Positions 1 to 7,899 of a stretch of DNA of 28,674 nt are shown here, piece after piece (within the stretch, counting starts at the first letter, position 1; each line of letters begins with the position of its first letter). Below the pieces are notes generated by a model, which saw only the letters and a program-made list of their open reading frames with translations, had not been told where the DNA came from and made no database searches. Made by a program: the position numbers and the translations under genes. Origin of the DNA: a virus; the IMG/VR virus record IMGVR_UViG_3300047586_000052, positions 1-28,674 of that record; one strand, written 5' to 3'.

Positions 1-1421
1 CCGAGCGCCAGACAAGTAAAGGCCGACCCAAAGAGGGGCTGCACAGTGACATGCGGCGACCAACTAGTGATCCCCCGACACCCGGCAAATGTCGCTTCGG
101 TTGCCGGCGTGATGGTCACCTGGCCGTAGTTGCAATTGGAGCAACTCAGCATCTGCTCACCGCTGAAAAATAGGATGTCCTGGAATGTCGCCAGGTAGGC
201 CGAGATGCGGGCGGCGCGGATGTTGGTTGTTGGCCCTCCACCAATACTGGCACCTGTTAGGTCGCAAACGTACCCATCGAACTGGCCCGTCGGCGCCGAT
301 AGGCCGGGCCCAAGGTAGAGACCTCTGACCACTCCTACTTCATCGGTGTATTGGACCGCTGACACCAGGCTCCCCACTCCCGAAAATCCCCCGTCTACCT
401 GAAAGCCCGTGCAGTTCGTAGGAGTGCGTGGATCGTCCGCGCATCCAACAACCGCTTGGCCACTCGTTCCACTGAGTCGAATGCCCGCGATGAAGCTGGT
501 AGGGGCAGTGCTGGTCTCATCGCTCGCGTAGCTCGCCGCCTCGTGGAATGAATTGAGCAGCACGCCTTCCGTCTCGATCCATACACTGTCTCCCGGCGCG
601 AGGCCGTTCGCTGTGATCCATACCACGACCGCGTCGGGATCGTCCGAGTCGACAGCACTCCAACGTGGGGCCAGATAGAAGAAGGCACCGCCGGAGTGCT
701 GGCAACGGAGTCGATAGCGCGTCAGGTCTCCACCCGCGGAGAGGACGGCACCGGTCAGCACGATGCTCACGCCAAAGGACTTGGACGTCACGCTGTAGAC
801 AGTCCACTCTCCCGTCGCGCCCGGCCCCGCCAACGTGGCGTCGGTGACGAAACCGAGTTGCGAGCGGTCCGCCACGCTGTTGGTCAAGTCGCTTCCGCGT
901 GTGTGCAGGAGCTGGTAGCCGAAGCACAGGCGCCGGTCCTCCATGCCGAGGCCGTCAAGCGCAGTAGCATGATCAAGAACTATTGGGGTGCCACCGATGG
1001 ACTTCTCGGCGATCAGCACCACGCACATCCGGCCGTTCCCACAGATGGGACGGATCTCGTTGATCCGGTGGGTCGTCTGCACCGAGATGGCCGAGAGGTC
1101 CACGCCAGTGAAGTCCGTGCCGGGGACTGCGTCGATGTAGCCCCCATTCGCGTCGCTGCCGTTGATCGGGTCGACGAAGATGTAGCGGCACTTCGTGATG
1201 TCCCAAGAGGCGATGCCACCGCCGCCGGTGCCGCCGCTCGATGACATCTGTCCCGTTCCCGCGTCCCACGTGATGGTCGAGCCATCCACATGGTCTGCCA
1301 GGTCCTGCCGGCGGAGCGCATCCGCCGCGCCCGTGGGCCAGCCACGCGGCGCTGCCAGGTCTTGGACGTTGTGCGCGGCTTCGCCGCTGAGATCGTGATC
1401 GAGGATTGTCTTGGTTGTCAC
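1..1421 (-). CDS. Tail spike or fibre protein, partial (runs off the left edge)
   Basis: An uninterrupted minus-strand frame begins at a GTG (1419-1421) and stays open to the window edge, about 473 complete codons with no stop. The GTG overlaps the stop of the preceding gene (GTGA) and has GAGGAGG seven bases upstream, which fixes the start. Near residue 90 the product reads YIFVDPINGSDANGGYID, the type of segment that opens right-handed beta-helix (pectate-lyase-like) tail spikes. The rest is Gly/Ser/Thr-rich with short beta-like stretches and scattered cysteines, with no catalytic motif I can name. Its position at the distal end of the tail module, after baseplate and fibre genes, fits a host-recognition spike or fibre. 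The reading frame is secure; the beta-helix assignment is an inference, and the C-terminal part is missing. Confidence 0.7.
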   Translation of the reverse strand, partial: MTTKTILDHDLSGEAAHNVQDLAAPRGWPTGAADALRRQDLADHVDGSTITWDAGTGQMSSSGGTGGGGIASWDITKCRYIFVDPINGSDANGGYIDAVPGTDFTGVDLSAISVQTTHRINEIRPICGNGRMCVVLIAEKSIGGTPIVLDHATALDGLGMEDRRLCFGYQLLHTRGSDLTNSVADRSQLGFVTDATLAGPGATGEWTVYSVTSKSFGVSIVLTGAVLSAGGDLTRYRLRCQHSGGAFFYLAPRWSAVDSDDPDAVVVWITANGLAPGDSVWIETEGVLLNSFHEAASYASDETSTAPTSFIAGIRLSGTSGQAVVGCADDPRTPTNCTGFQVDGGFSGVGSLVSAVQYTDEVGVVRGLYLGPGLSAPTGQFDGYVCDLTGASIGGGPTTNIRAARISAYLATFQDILFFSGEQMLSCSNCNYGQVTITPATEATFAGCRGITSWSPHVTVQPLFGSAFTCLAL

Positions 1422-1963
1422 GGCGTTTCCTCCTCTGGTGGCTCTCCAGGGCGCGCGACTACAGGCCCCGGCGTCCACTTGGACATAGGGCAAACCTGCT
1501 GGCTGTTCGTTCCGTCGGTCACGCGAACATCATACAGATAAACGACTCCCGCGACCATGGCCGAAGTGTCCGCGCTCTCCAGCGTCGCCACGGCGGTCCC
1601 AGGCGCCGGCCCCGCTGGGCTCGTCGGCGTTGGGTCGTTCACGGCGTCCACGGCGAACGCGGGAGACGCATCGGCCAGGTGGTGCCTGCAAACAATGGAC
1701 AACGTGTAGCCGGTCAGGTCGAAGGCTCCCCCGTCCTGCGTGATGACGGACAGATGGATCTCGCCCTCGTCCCCGATGGGCCAGGTAATCGGCTGCTCGG
1801 TAGGCCAACGAGAAAGTGTCCCGTCGTCGGGAGTGGAGCCGTCAAGCACCACACAGGTCACGTGAACAATTCTGGTCATCATGGTTCTCCGTCGGGCAAT
1901 GACATCCGCCGTATCCGGCGCTCCGGTGGCGGCGATCGTTGAGAGAATGGGAGCCTGGGCCAT
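1418..1963 (-). CDS. BppU-like baseplate/fibre-adaptor protein
   Basis: This 181-residue protein starts at an ATG that shares one base with the upstream gene's TAA stop (TAATG) and ends in a GTGA overlap with the next gene. Residues about 65-90 (GEIHLSVITQDGGAFDLTGY) match the N-terminal pattern of BppU-type baseplate upper proteins, in which a small beta domain anchors receptor-binding proteins to the baseplate. The C-terminus is Pro/Glu-rich. An internal start at residues 28-29 (MM) is possible, but the coupled ATG at 1963 is preferred. Its place between a small structural gene and the distal spike suggests it connects the baseplate to the spike. The family call rests on one motif and on context, so function is moderately supported. 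Confidence 0.6.
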   Translation of the reverse strand: MAQAPILSTIAATGAPDTADVIARRRTMMTRIVHVTCVVLDGSTPDDGTLSRWPTEQPITWPIGDEGEIHLSVITQDGGAFDLTGYTLSIVCRHHLADASPAFAVDAVNDPTPTSPAGPAPGTAVATLESADTSAMVAGVVYLYDVRVTDGTNSQQVCPMSKWTPGPVVARPGEPPEEETP

Positions 1964-2358
1964 TACGTGCCATCCGGTGCGGTGATACTCGCCGAGGTGA
2001 TCAGGATCGCATGTGCGTGGTCGATGGCAACGCGCTCAATGATGATGTCCGCGTCGGCGGTCCCGACGGTCAAGTCAAGAACTGCCGTCGTGCCGTCCGC
2101 GCTGTACGCACGCGCCCAAGCGGCGTCGCCGTCACCGATACCCGCGGCGCTGAAAATCTCCTCGGCCGTTGCAACTCCACCTGCGCTCGGCGCAAACGCT
2201 GGCGAACTGAAGGCCCCAGTCCCAAGCAGCGTCTGAGTTGTGATGGCCGTGTCGGCGTTCGCCGGCTGCGGAGCCGTGTAGAAACTCAATGCCCCGCCGT
2301 CCAGAAGCGCCAGCTTGGCGTCGAGCCCGGTGTTGCGGGCGAGAATGCTTTCCTTCAT
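1963..2358 (-). CDS. Small phage structural protein, function unknown
   Basis: The product is 131 residues if started at the ATG at 2358, which has AAAGG about eight bases upstream. A GTG three codons earlier (2367) is an alternative. The N-terminus (MKESILARNTGLDAKLALLD followed by GG) and the following YTAPQPANADTA resemble a small protein family often seen in phage tail or baseplate regions; I know no firm function for it. No signal peptide or membrane segment is visible. It is the first minus-strand gene after the interruption made by the plus-strand lipoprotein gene, so it may need its own promoter in 2359-2567. It overlaps the BppU-like gene by one base and is presumably co-translated with it. 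Confidence 0.6.
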   Translation of the reverse strand: MKESILARNTGLDAKLALLDGGALSFYTAPQPANADTAITTQTLLGTGAFSSPAFAPSAGGVATAEEIFSAAGIGDGDAAWARAYSADGTTAVLDLTVGTADADIIIERVAIDHAHAILITSASITAPDGT

Positions 2359-2453
2359 GGGTCGCACCTTTCCGCACCACTGCGCAACGGTGCAGCGGTT
2401 TCCTGGAGTTCGTTTCCTTGCGTTCCGCTCGCGACGTGGGATCCTGAATCCAT

Positions 2454-2518
2454 GACCGCCAAGTCACTCGCCTTCCGGGGTAGCGTCCGCACCACCCAAC
2501 CCAACAGACTTGGCGGTC
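2454..2518. repeat. 12-bp perfect inverted repeat in a divergent intergenic region
   Basis: The 209-base gap between the minus-strand gene starting at 2358 and the plus-strand lipoprotein gene starting at 2568 contains GACCGCCAAGTC (2454-2465) and its exact reverse complement GACTTGGCGGTC (2507-2518), separated by 41 bases. The right arm ends 49 bases before the lipoprotein start codon. It could be a paired operator, a long-loop RNA stem or the scar of an insertion. I see no clear -35/-10 pair in this gap. Confidence 0.6.
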
Positions 2519-2567
2519 CGCTGGGCAGAGATGCGGGCGCTACTCGGGGGGGCGACGGAGGCTCACC

Positions 2568-3137
2568 ATGAAACGACTCGCTACGCTCGCCCTGCTGGCC
2601 CTTGGATGCTCCCAGGAGGGCACCGGCGCCCCGTCTGGCCCCGATACCTCGCCAGCCCTCACCACAGCGCCCCTGCGAGGCCCTGGGACGCTCCCCGCGG
2701 GCACCGGAGGCCAGACCAGCCAGGCCACCGCCACCGCGCTGCCAGGGACGGGCGGTCAGGTGGCCGTAGTTGGCACGGGGGGCCAAACTGGCACCGGTGG
2801 CGGCATGGGTGCCCTGGACGCCGGGAGCGGGGTGTCGGTGGACGCGACTCCCTACCATCCCAGCGTCGTAGGTGACGCCTTGGGCAATGAATTCGGCATC
2901 GGCACGCCATGCACCGAGACGGGAACCGAGTGCACCGGCGCCCTTCAGTGCGCATGCAAGAGCTGGTTCGGCCAGCCCGCGCCGGCTGGAGTCCCCTGCC
3001 TCTGCACCCTCGTATCGTTCGGATCGGCTTGCTCGCCGTGCGGGAACGGAGCCGCGTGTTGCACCTACAGCATCCCGTTGTCCACGGGATCGGTCACGGT
3101 GAGCGCCTGCTTTCCTAATGTCTATGTTTGCCAGTAG
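2568..3137 (+). CDS. Secreted lipoprotein with Gly/Thr-rich linker and cysteine-rich domain (probable moron)
   Basis: This is the only stand-alone plus-strand gene in the window. GGAGG lies six bases before the ATG. The 189-residue product has a short signal peptide with a lipobox-like ALGC (Cys14) followed by Ser15, which predicts lipidation and outer-membrane sorting by the usual proteobacterial rule. Residues about 16-95 form a low-complexity linker of Gly, Thr, Pro and Ala with TGGQ and GTGG repeats, a style common in myxobacterial surface lipoproteins. Residues about 110-189 contain 12 cysteines, suggesting a disulfide-bonded extracellular domain. It sits convergent with the tail fibre gene, with two bases between the stops, and divergent from the next minus gene. 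That is typical of a moron expressed from the prophage. Superinfection exclusion or host surface alteration is only a guess; no known fold is recognised. Confidence 0.75.
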   Translation: MKRLATLALLALGCSQEGTGAPSGPDTSPALTTAPLRGPGTLPAGTGGQTSQATATALPGTGGQVAVVGTGGQTGTGGGMGALDAGSGVSVDATPYHPSVVGDALGNEFGIGTPCTETGTECTGALQCACKSWFGQPAPAGVPCLCTLVSFGSACSPCGNGAACCTYSIPLSTGSVTVSACFPNVYVCQ

Positions 3138-3139
3138 GC

Positions 3140-4294
3140 TCATCCCTCCACCCAGAACCACGTCACCGTGCCGACGATGGAGCCCGAGCCCGCCGCCGTG
3201 AAGCCGAGCCCAACGAAGTTGTTGAGCGCAGTGGCCATTCGGTCGGTCTTGCCTTGCCCGTGGATTGGCACCGGCGACCACGTACCCGTTGCGGGAAGAC
3301 CCCGCAGATCGACGAATTCCAGATGCGGCGTTCCGTTCATCGTGAGTTGCCCGCTGATGTCGAGGGTAGTTGCCACCGTACTGCCGCCGGTTTCGTGCAG
3401 AATGTCTTGCACAATCGCGGCAGAGTCACCGCTTTTGAGTGAATGCCCGATGAGCACGCCCAAGAGACGCGCCGAAGGATTCCCACGAAGCCCGGCAGGC
3501 GCCTTGACCACGGCCTGGCCGGCGGTCGACGACGCGATGCCAGTCCCAGACGCCGCCCAATCGGCGCCGAGCGTGCTGGCCGAGTCGGCTGGAATCTCGA
3601 CGCCGGTCTTGAGCGTTCCCACCGGGATCACGAAGTCGTAAATCTTGTCGACGATGGTAGGAGTCACCAAGGCCGCATAGAGCGCGTGGCGCCCACTTGG
3701 GAGCGCTGGCATTGTTGGCGTCCCGGAGCTTTCCGCTCCCACCACCACGTCGATGTTGACCGCGAGCTGTTCGCCGATGACGAGGGTCTGCGAAGTTCTG
3801 GCGCCGGTGGTGGCGTCCTTGAAGTGGCGGGTCGCCGACAGATTGGACCGCACAACCGCGACGTGGACGAGATCAAGGCGAGTGTTCCCGGCGCTCGCGG
3901 CGGCGTGGGTGCGCGTCCATGTTCCCGTGTTGATCCACGTCCAAGACATGCGGGGCGTGCTATCGGCCGCCATCGGTGGGGTAGCGCGGCTTTCGTCCCA
4001 AATCCCAATGAAGCCGGGATTCAGGCGGCTTTCGAGGCCCGTGGTCCACTCTGCGACGATGCCACCGCCGATGGTGAACACTCCCGCCGCCAACGCGTCG
4101 CCCACCGCGCCTACAAATACACTCGCGTAGGGCAGCCCGGCCAGATCGAAGGCCAATAGGTTCGCGTAATCTGGGGCGTCCCACGCGCGCTGTGAGGCTC
4201 CCAGCCCAATGGCCGTCAGGTCGTTGGACGCAAGGCCAGCGCCAGAGGAGAACGTTGTGCGGATCGTGCTTCTGCTCGTGTTCGTGGTGGTCAT
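3140..4294 (-). CDS. Tail fibre-type structural protein
   Basis: The 384-residue product starts at an ATG with AAGGGAA about nine bases upstream. It is rich in Gly, Ala, Ser and Thr, has no signal peptide or enzymatic motif, and reads as alternating beta-strand segments. The last part contains GLGFTAAGSGSIVGTVTWFW. It follows the I-like baseplate gene (4319-5272) after a 24-base gap, the position where contractile-tailed phages encode fibres. The stop lies two bases from the stop of the oppositely oriented lipoprotein gene, so transcription converges here with no room for a terminator between the genes. The fibre assignment rests mostly on composition and position; a baseplate accessory protein is the main alternative. 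Confidence 0.6.
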   Translation of the reverse strand: MTTTNTSRSTIRTTFSSGAGLASNDLTAIGLGASQRAWDAPDYANLLAFDLAGLPYASVFVGAVGDALAAGVFTIGGGIVAEWTTGLESRLNPGFIGIWDESRATPPMAADSTPRMSWTWINTGTWTRTHAAASAGNTRLDLVHVAVVRSNLSATRHFKDATTGARTSQTLVIGEQLAVNIDVVVGAESSGTPTMPALPSGRHALYAALVTPTIVDKIYDFVIPVGTLKTGVEIPADSASTLGADWAASGTGIASSTAGQAVVKAPAGLRGNPSARLLGVLIGHSLKSGDSAAIVQDILHETGGSTVATTLDISGQLTMNGTPHLEFVDLRGLPATGTWSPVPIHGQGKTDRMATALNNFVGLGFTAAGSGSIVGTVTWFWVEG

Positions 4295-4318
4295 GTGGTC
4301 GTGTTCCCTTCGGTTTCG

Positions 4319-5272
4319 TTATGGTGTGGTCCTTGTTTCGACGATCTTCACTACGCCCGCCGCGACCCGCTGGCGGATCATCTCGACGACCGACCGCCTG
4401 GTGCTGTCCGTCGTCCCATAGGGGAGAATGAGTATCACGCCGCTTAGCGACGGGTGTGAGCGTCCATCGGGGGCAAGCCCGCCCGGCGCGAACCACGCGC
4501 GATAGCCACGGTCTGCAAAGGCCATCGCGTAGCCGTCCATGAACCCGCCGCCGACTTCCCCGCGCGCAGTGGACCAGCCCGCTCCCGTATCGGCGCCCGC
4601 GACGCCCGATCCATTCGTGTACACGGCGCCATTGCCGCTGATGTCCTCGACCACGAAGGTCCCGTCATTCCCCGAGTCGGCGCACCCCGAAAGCGTGATG
4701 CTGACTTGCGCGATGCCTCCCGAGATGCCCACCACACAGGGAGGGTAAGCGAACGGCGTCGTCGGCGTGAAGCACATCTTGCCGGCCACCGTCGAGAACA
4801 CTCCTCCCGTGCCAGCGTCATCGCCGCCCCACACCCCGACGTGCGCCTCGTCGCGTGGCATCTCGACCATCGCGACAGCGTCCCCCACCACCCCGCTGGC
4901 GTCCACGATGGCCTGCGCGAGCGCAAGGATTTCGCTGCGAATCACACCTGCTGGCGTGGTCCGCATGCGCGTGCGCAGGGTGGCGTCGGTCTCGCCGTAT
5001 TGCCTGGAGGTCCCGTAATCGCCCGCGTCCATGTCGAGCCAGTCGGGGCCGTTGATCGATGCGTGGGTTACCGGGTCGGTCCAGCCGGTATCCACGCTGG
5101 CCTGCTCGACAAGAACTCGCGCCAGCATATCACTCCCGACGGTCTGGGCCTTGCCGACCATGGCAGCAAGAGAACGGAGATCATCCATCACCCGCGCGTC
5201 ATCCCGGAAGATCGGGGGGATGGCGTCTATGCCAACCTGGAGCAGCGCCGTGGCGGTGGCGTCGAGGGTCAC
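4319..5272 (-). CDS. Baseplate wedge / tail protein I-like
   Basis: I chose the GTG at 5272, which overlaps the preceding stop as GTGA like most junctions here, giving 317 residues. An in-frame ATG at 5302 lies inside the upstream HNH gene and is less likely. The N-terminal half is helical (ALLQVGIDAIPPIFRDDARV) and includes a polar stretch, YGETDATLRTRMRTTPAGVI, of the type seen in tail proteins encoded just after baseplate J. The middle is Gly-rich and beta-like, and the C-terminus is helical again. Its original partner is presumably J, from which it is now separated by the inserted HNH gene. The I-like role follows from gene order (V, W, J, I, fibre). Sequence similarity to P2 I or Mu gp48 is not obvious by eye. 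Confidence 0.55.
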   Translation of the reverse strand: MTLDATATALLQVGIDAIPPIFRDDARVMDDLRSLAAMVGKAQTVGSDMLARVLVEQASVDTGWTDPVTHASINGPDWLDMDAGDYGTSRQYGETDATLRTRMRTTPAGVIRSEILALAQAIVDASGVVGDAVAMVEMPRDEAHVGVWGGDDAGTGGVFSTVAGKMCFTPTTPFAYPPCVVGISGGIAQVSITLSGCADSGNDGTFVVEDISGNGAVYTNGSGVAGADTGAGWSTARGEVGGGFMDGYAMAFADRGYRAWFAPGGLAPDGRSHPSLSGVILILPYGTTDSTRRSVVEMIRQRVAAGVVKIVETRTTP

Positions 5273-5934
5273 GCTGCCACCTCTTGTCGCATGTGCTTCC
5301 ATCTCTTGCCGGTTAGGATTGCGCTGATGAGTGACTGGCTCACGTTGAATTCAGCAGCGAGACGCACTCCTATCCAACCCTGGGAATGCAATTCCAAAAT
5401 GGAGCGCACGTTATCGGTAGTCAGCTTGGCGTAGCCATTTTGTTCGCCACGAGCTACTCGCTCTGGATGCAACCTGGATCCGTGTCGTTCTCCACGGGCT
5501 AGCCGATCGGGGTAAAGGCGCGCGCCATTTGCTTCCCCACGGGCAAGTCGTTCAGGGTGGAGACGTGATCCATTGCGATCTCCGCGGGCAACTCTTTCAG
5601 GATGCGTGTGTGACCCATGTGCATCTCCGCAGGCTTGCCTCCCCTTTGCGCACATGTCTTCCGAGTTGATCTTGGGCGTGCCGAGGAACAAGTGGTCGAT
5701 GGCTACGCAGCACGGGTTGTCGCACTTATGCAGAACCCAAAGGCCGTTTGGGATCGGACCGTGCCCGGTCCCCCATGCGACGCGGTGCGCCCTCTCCAAT
5801 TTATCGCCGAGTTGAAAAGCTCCATAGCCACGCCGAAATCGCGCCCCCGTCCACTCCAAGCACGGCGTCTCCATCCCTGGCTGCACCTCGGTGGACAGCT
5901 TGGTCTTGGCGAAGAATCGCTCTGCCGTGGTCAT
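5269..5934 (-). CDS. HNH homing endonuclease with tandem 15-residue repeats
   Basis: The 221-residue protein has an N-terminal HNH nuclease domain (about residues 20-88) with the motif LHKCDNPCCVAIDHLFLGT: H69, C71, N73, C75, C76 and H81 provide the catalytic and zinc-binding set of the HNH_3 type. Residues 103-177 are four full copies and one degenerate copy of a 15-residue unit of the form GxxNGSRLHPERLAR. They lead into a helix-turn-helix (about 171-214, ending ILTGKRWKH) typical of the DNA-binding tail of phage HNH nucleases. It is inserted between baseplate J and the I-like gene with a 4-base overlap on each side. It probably acts as a mobile, free-standing homing endonuclease with no structural role. 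Base composition looks more AT-rich than the neighbours. Confidence 0.85.
   Translation of the reverse strand: MTTAERFFAKTKLSTEVQPGMETPCLEWTGARFRRGYGAFQLGDKLERAHRVAWGTGHGPIPNGLWVLHKCDNPCCVAIDHLFLGTPKINSEDMCAKGRQACGDAHGSHTHPERVARGDRNGSRLHPERLARGEANGARLYPDRLARGERHGSRLHPERVARGEQNGYAKLTTDNVRSILELHSQGWIGVRLAAEFNVSQSLISAILTGKRWKHMRQEVAA
5404..5628 (-). repeat. Five tandem 45-bp units inside the HNH gene
   Basis: Residues 103-177 of the HNH protein comprise five consecutive 15-residue units (four close copies at 5449-5628, one diverged at 5404-5448). Each starts with GD/GE and contains an NG or HG pair; the first four end ERVAR, ERLAR or DRLAR, while the fifth runs on as YAKLTTDNVR. The last unit merges with the start of the C-terminal helix-turn-helix, suggesting amplification of a single linker or DNA-contact motif. 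Confidence 0.85.
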
Positions 5935-7064
5935 GGCGTGGGCACCTTCCCGTCAAGGATGGACAATGATCGCAAGTGGATCGACTTCCCGTCTGGCGGC
6001 GTGATGTCCGCCGTCGAGTCCTGCGCGGCACCGTCGAGCGTGATGCCGAAACTCATCTTATAGATTTGCGTCGCGTATGGGCTGCCCGCTGCGATCCGAA
6101 TCTCGTCGAGCGTGAACGGCTGGCCTGGACGACCGCCCGCTAGGCGATTCGTCACGCTGGTGATGACGTCTGCCGATGCCTGCGAGACGTCGAATCCGTC
6201 GGCGTAGTCCACGAGCGTGATGACGAGGTCGAGCTGGGAAGCGTGGAGCCCAACCGCGGCCACGTAGACACCTGCCGCCCGCCAGTCTTCGAGTGCGACA
6301 TCGGCGCGATACACCATCTCTAGCGTTGATTCCCCGCTATCGTCGGCCACGCGCACATAGGTGACGCCTGTGTCGGGATTCTCGACGACGTGGGCGACCG
6401 TGACACCATCGGCGCCAAGGGCGCCCTCTTCGAGCGCCGCCGCGGTGGCCCGCCGCTCAGTCAGGAAGTGGGTCACGGCACGCAGGAGATAATGGGCGTC
6501 GCTCTCGGCGTCGTTCCCGCCCGCGAACCCGGCCGTGGTAGCCGTGATGGTCGCATCGGTGAGCGTGTCCATGATGTTGAGCGAGCCGCCGGGTGAGGCG
6601 TAGTTGCCGAGCGGTCCCGCGAGCGAGCACGTCGCCGCCACGGTGAGCGAGAATGCGCCGGATGGATACGGCAGGTCCACGTCGGTCGTGTAGGTGCTCG
6701 ATGCCCCGGTGGCGTCGGGGGGAATCGAAACCTGCGTGCCGGCTGGGATGACGTTGGCCGACCCGGAACCGGCGCGCGTGAAGATGACGGTCCCGTAAGA
6801 TTCGCTGGCTGGGGTCCGATACATCTCTGGCCCCATGCGATCCATGATGATGGCATCGAGTTCGTCGCCGACCGCACCATTGAAAAGGAGGGCACGGATT
6901 TGCCCAGCCATCCATCCGACCACGTAGTCAGCCATGGCTGCACCGCCGCGCACGACAGCGGTCGTCTGGTCCCCGTCCCTGAACATGAGCGTCGGGCGGA
7001 CTTCGAGGGCCTCGGCCTTGCCGATGGCGAAGATGTCATCAAAGCTGGGTGTTGGGTCGGCCAT
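5931..7064 (-). CDS. Baseplate J-like protein
   Basis: The 377-residue length and domain order match the baseplate J (P2 gpJ / Mu gp47 / T4 gp6) family, which forms the wedge that closes around the hub and is essential for sheath attachment. Visible landmarks are the N-terminal helical region with GDELDAIIMDRMG, the following beta region with VIPAGTQVSIPPDA, then the DAESDAHYLLRAVTHFLTER segment, and a C-terminal segment VITSVTNRLAGGRPGQPFTL. The start lies one base after the W/gp25 stop, and the stop overlaps the HNH start as ATGA. Its partners are the neighbouring W, V and I-like proteins. Confidence 0.85.
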   Translation of the reverse strand: MADPTPSFDDIFAIGKAEALEVRPTLMFRDGDQTTAVVRGGAAMADYVVGWMAGQIRALLFNGAVGDELDAIIMDRMGPEMYRTPASESYGTVIFTRAGSGSANVIPAGTQVSIPPDATGASSTYTTDVDLPYPSGAFSLTVAATCSLAGPLGNYASPGGSLNIMDTLTDATITATTAGFAGGNDAESDAHYLLRAVTHFLTERRATAAALEEGALGADGVTVAHVVENPDTGVTYVRVADDSGESTLEMVYRADVALEDWRAAGVYVAAVGLHASQLDLVITLVDYADGFDVSQASADVITSVTNRLAGGRPGQPFTLDEIRIAAGSPYATQIYKMSFGITLDGAAQDSTADITPPDGKSIHLRSLSILDGKVPTP

Positions 7065-7065
7065 G

Positions 7066-7899
7066 TCAGCGCACCTCTTGCGAGAAGGTCAACGGCTGTC
7101 CGTCTGCCACAAGGTCAACCGTGATCTTGTACTTGATCCCGTTGTCTGTTCCTGGGAGAGCTTCCACCGTAATAGACGATACCGCTTTTACGCGGTCATC
7201 GGCAAGGGCCTGCTGTCGCAATCGACGGCTGATGTCGTCCATGTCGGACCTCCGCATGCGCTTCTTGGCCGCCGCCAGAAGCCCGGCGCCATAAGTTGGA
7301 TCGACTCGGTAGTCTCCCGGCTTGGTCAAGAACCGGCGGATCAAGCTCTGCTGGACCGCCTCGCGGCCCGTGACGGCCGTCCAGTCTCCCGACGAAGTGA
7401 CGACGTATTCGGGCGCCCCCGTCTCGCTGGCCTGGGCTGCCCAGATGTCTTCCCCGATCCCAGCCACGTCTCGATATGCAATGGGTGTCATGGCGGTCAG
7501 TCCAATCGTCAGGGATGCCGCGTAGAATTCCACCTCGTCACCGGCGACGCTCGACTTGCCGGTCAGCTTGAGCAACACGGTGCCGTGTGCGTTCACCCTC
7601 GCCGCCGAGACCATCAGCGCGATCCAGTCGGCCGAGGACGCGCCAGGGGCAACGGTCAGGATCAACGTCCCGTCCGCCGCACCCGAGGCCCCACCCATGC
7701 GGACGCACAGCGTGGGGACCGCGCCTCCGTCGACAGCGGTGCGCTTGGCTTCTGCCGTCAGCGCGGCCGAGAAGTGATCCGCACCGTAGGAAGCTAGGTC
7801 GACCGTGACCTCGGCAAGCCATTGCTCTGTCGCCTCGGTGGTCGAGAAGTGAGCGAAGGGATCGCCGAGTAGGGGAGTGATGTATTGCAGCGCGCTCAT
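7066..7899 (-). CDS. Baseplate W/gp25-like protein with an extra N-terminal domain
   Basis: I place the start at the ATG at 7899, coupled to the previous stop as ATGA, giving 277 residues; longer in-frame starts run through the upstream gene. Residues about 145-277 carry the W/gp25 (lysozyme-like wedge) fold pattern: AVQQSLIRRFLTKPGDYRVD, then RRSDMDDISRRLRQQALADD, then ITVEALPGTDNGIKYKITVD. This part builds the inner wedge that nucleates sheath assembly. Residues about 15-133 form an extra beta-rich domain absent from plain P2 W or T4 gp25. That domain resembles the whole product of the next gene upstream (7896-8276), so it is probably a duplication. Its neighbours V, J and I-like confirm the baseplate context. 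Confidence 0.8.
   Translation of the reverse strand: MSALQYITPLLGDPFAHFSTTEATEQWLAEVTVDLASYGADHFSAALTAEAKRTAVDGGAVPTLCVRMGGASGAADGTLILTVAPGASSADWIALMVSAARVNAHGTVLLKLTGKSSVAGDEVEFYAASLTIGLTAMTPIAYRDVAGIGEDIWAAQASETGAPEYVVTSSGDWTAVTGREAVQQSLIRRFLTKPGDYRVDPTYGAGLLAAAKKRMRRSDMDDISRRLRQQALADDRVKAVSSITVEALPGTDNGIKYKITVDLVADGQPLTFSQEVR

Noticed and set aside
395-1345. Several short minus- and plus-strand frames in the left 1.4 kb.
   Set aside because: They are shadows of the single long GTG-started frame (1421 to the edge), which has a good ribosome site and continuous protein-like sequence.
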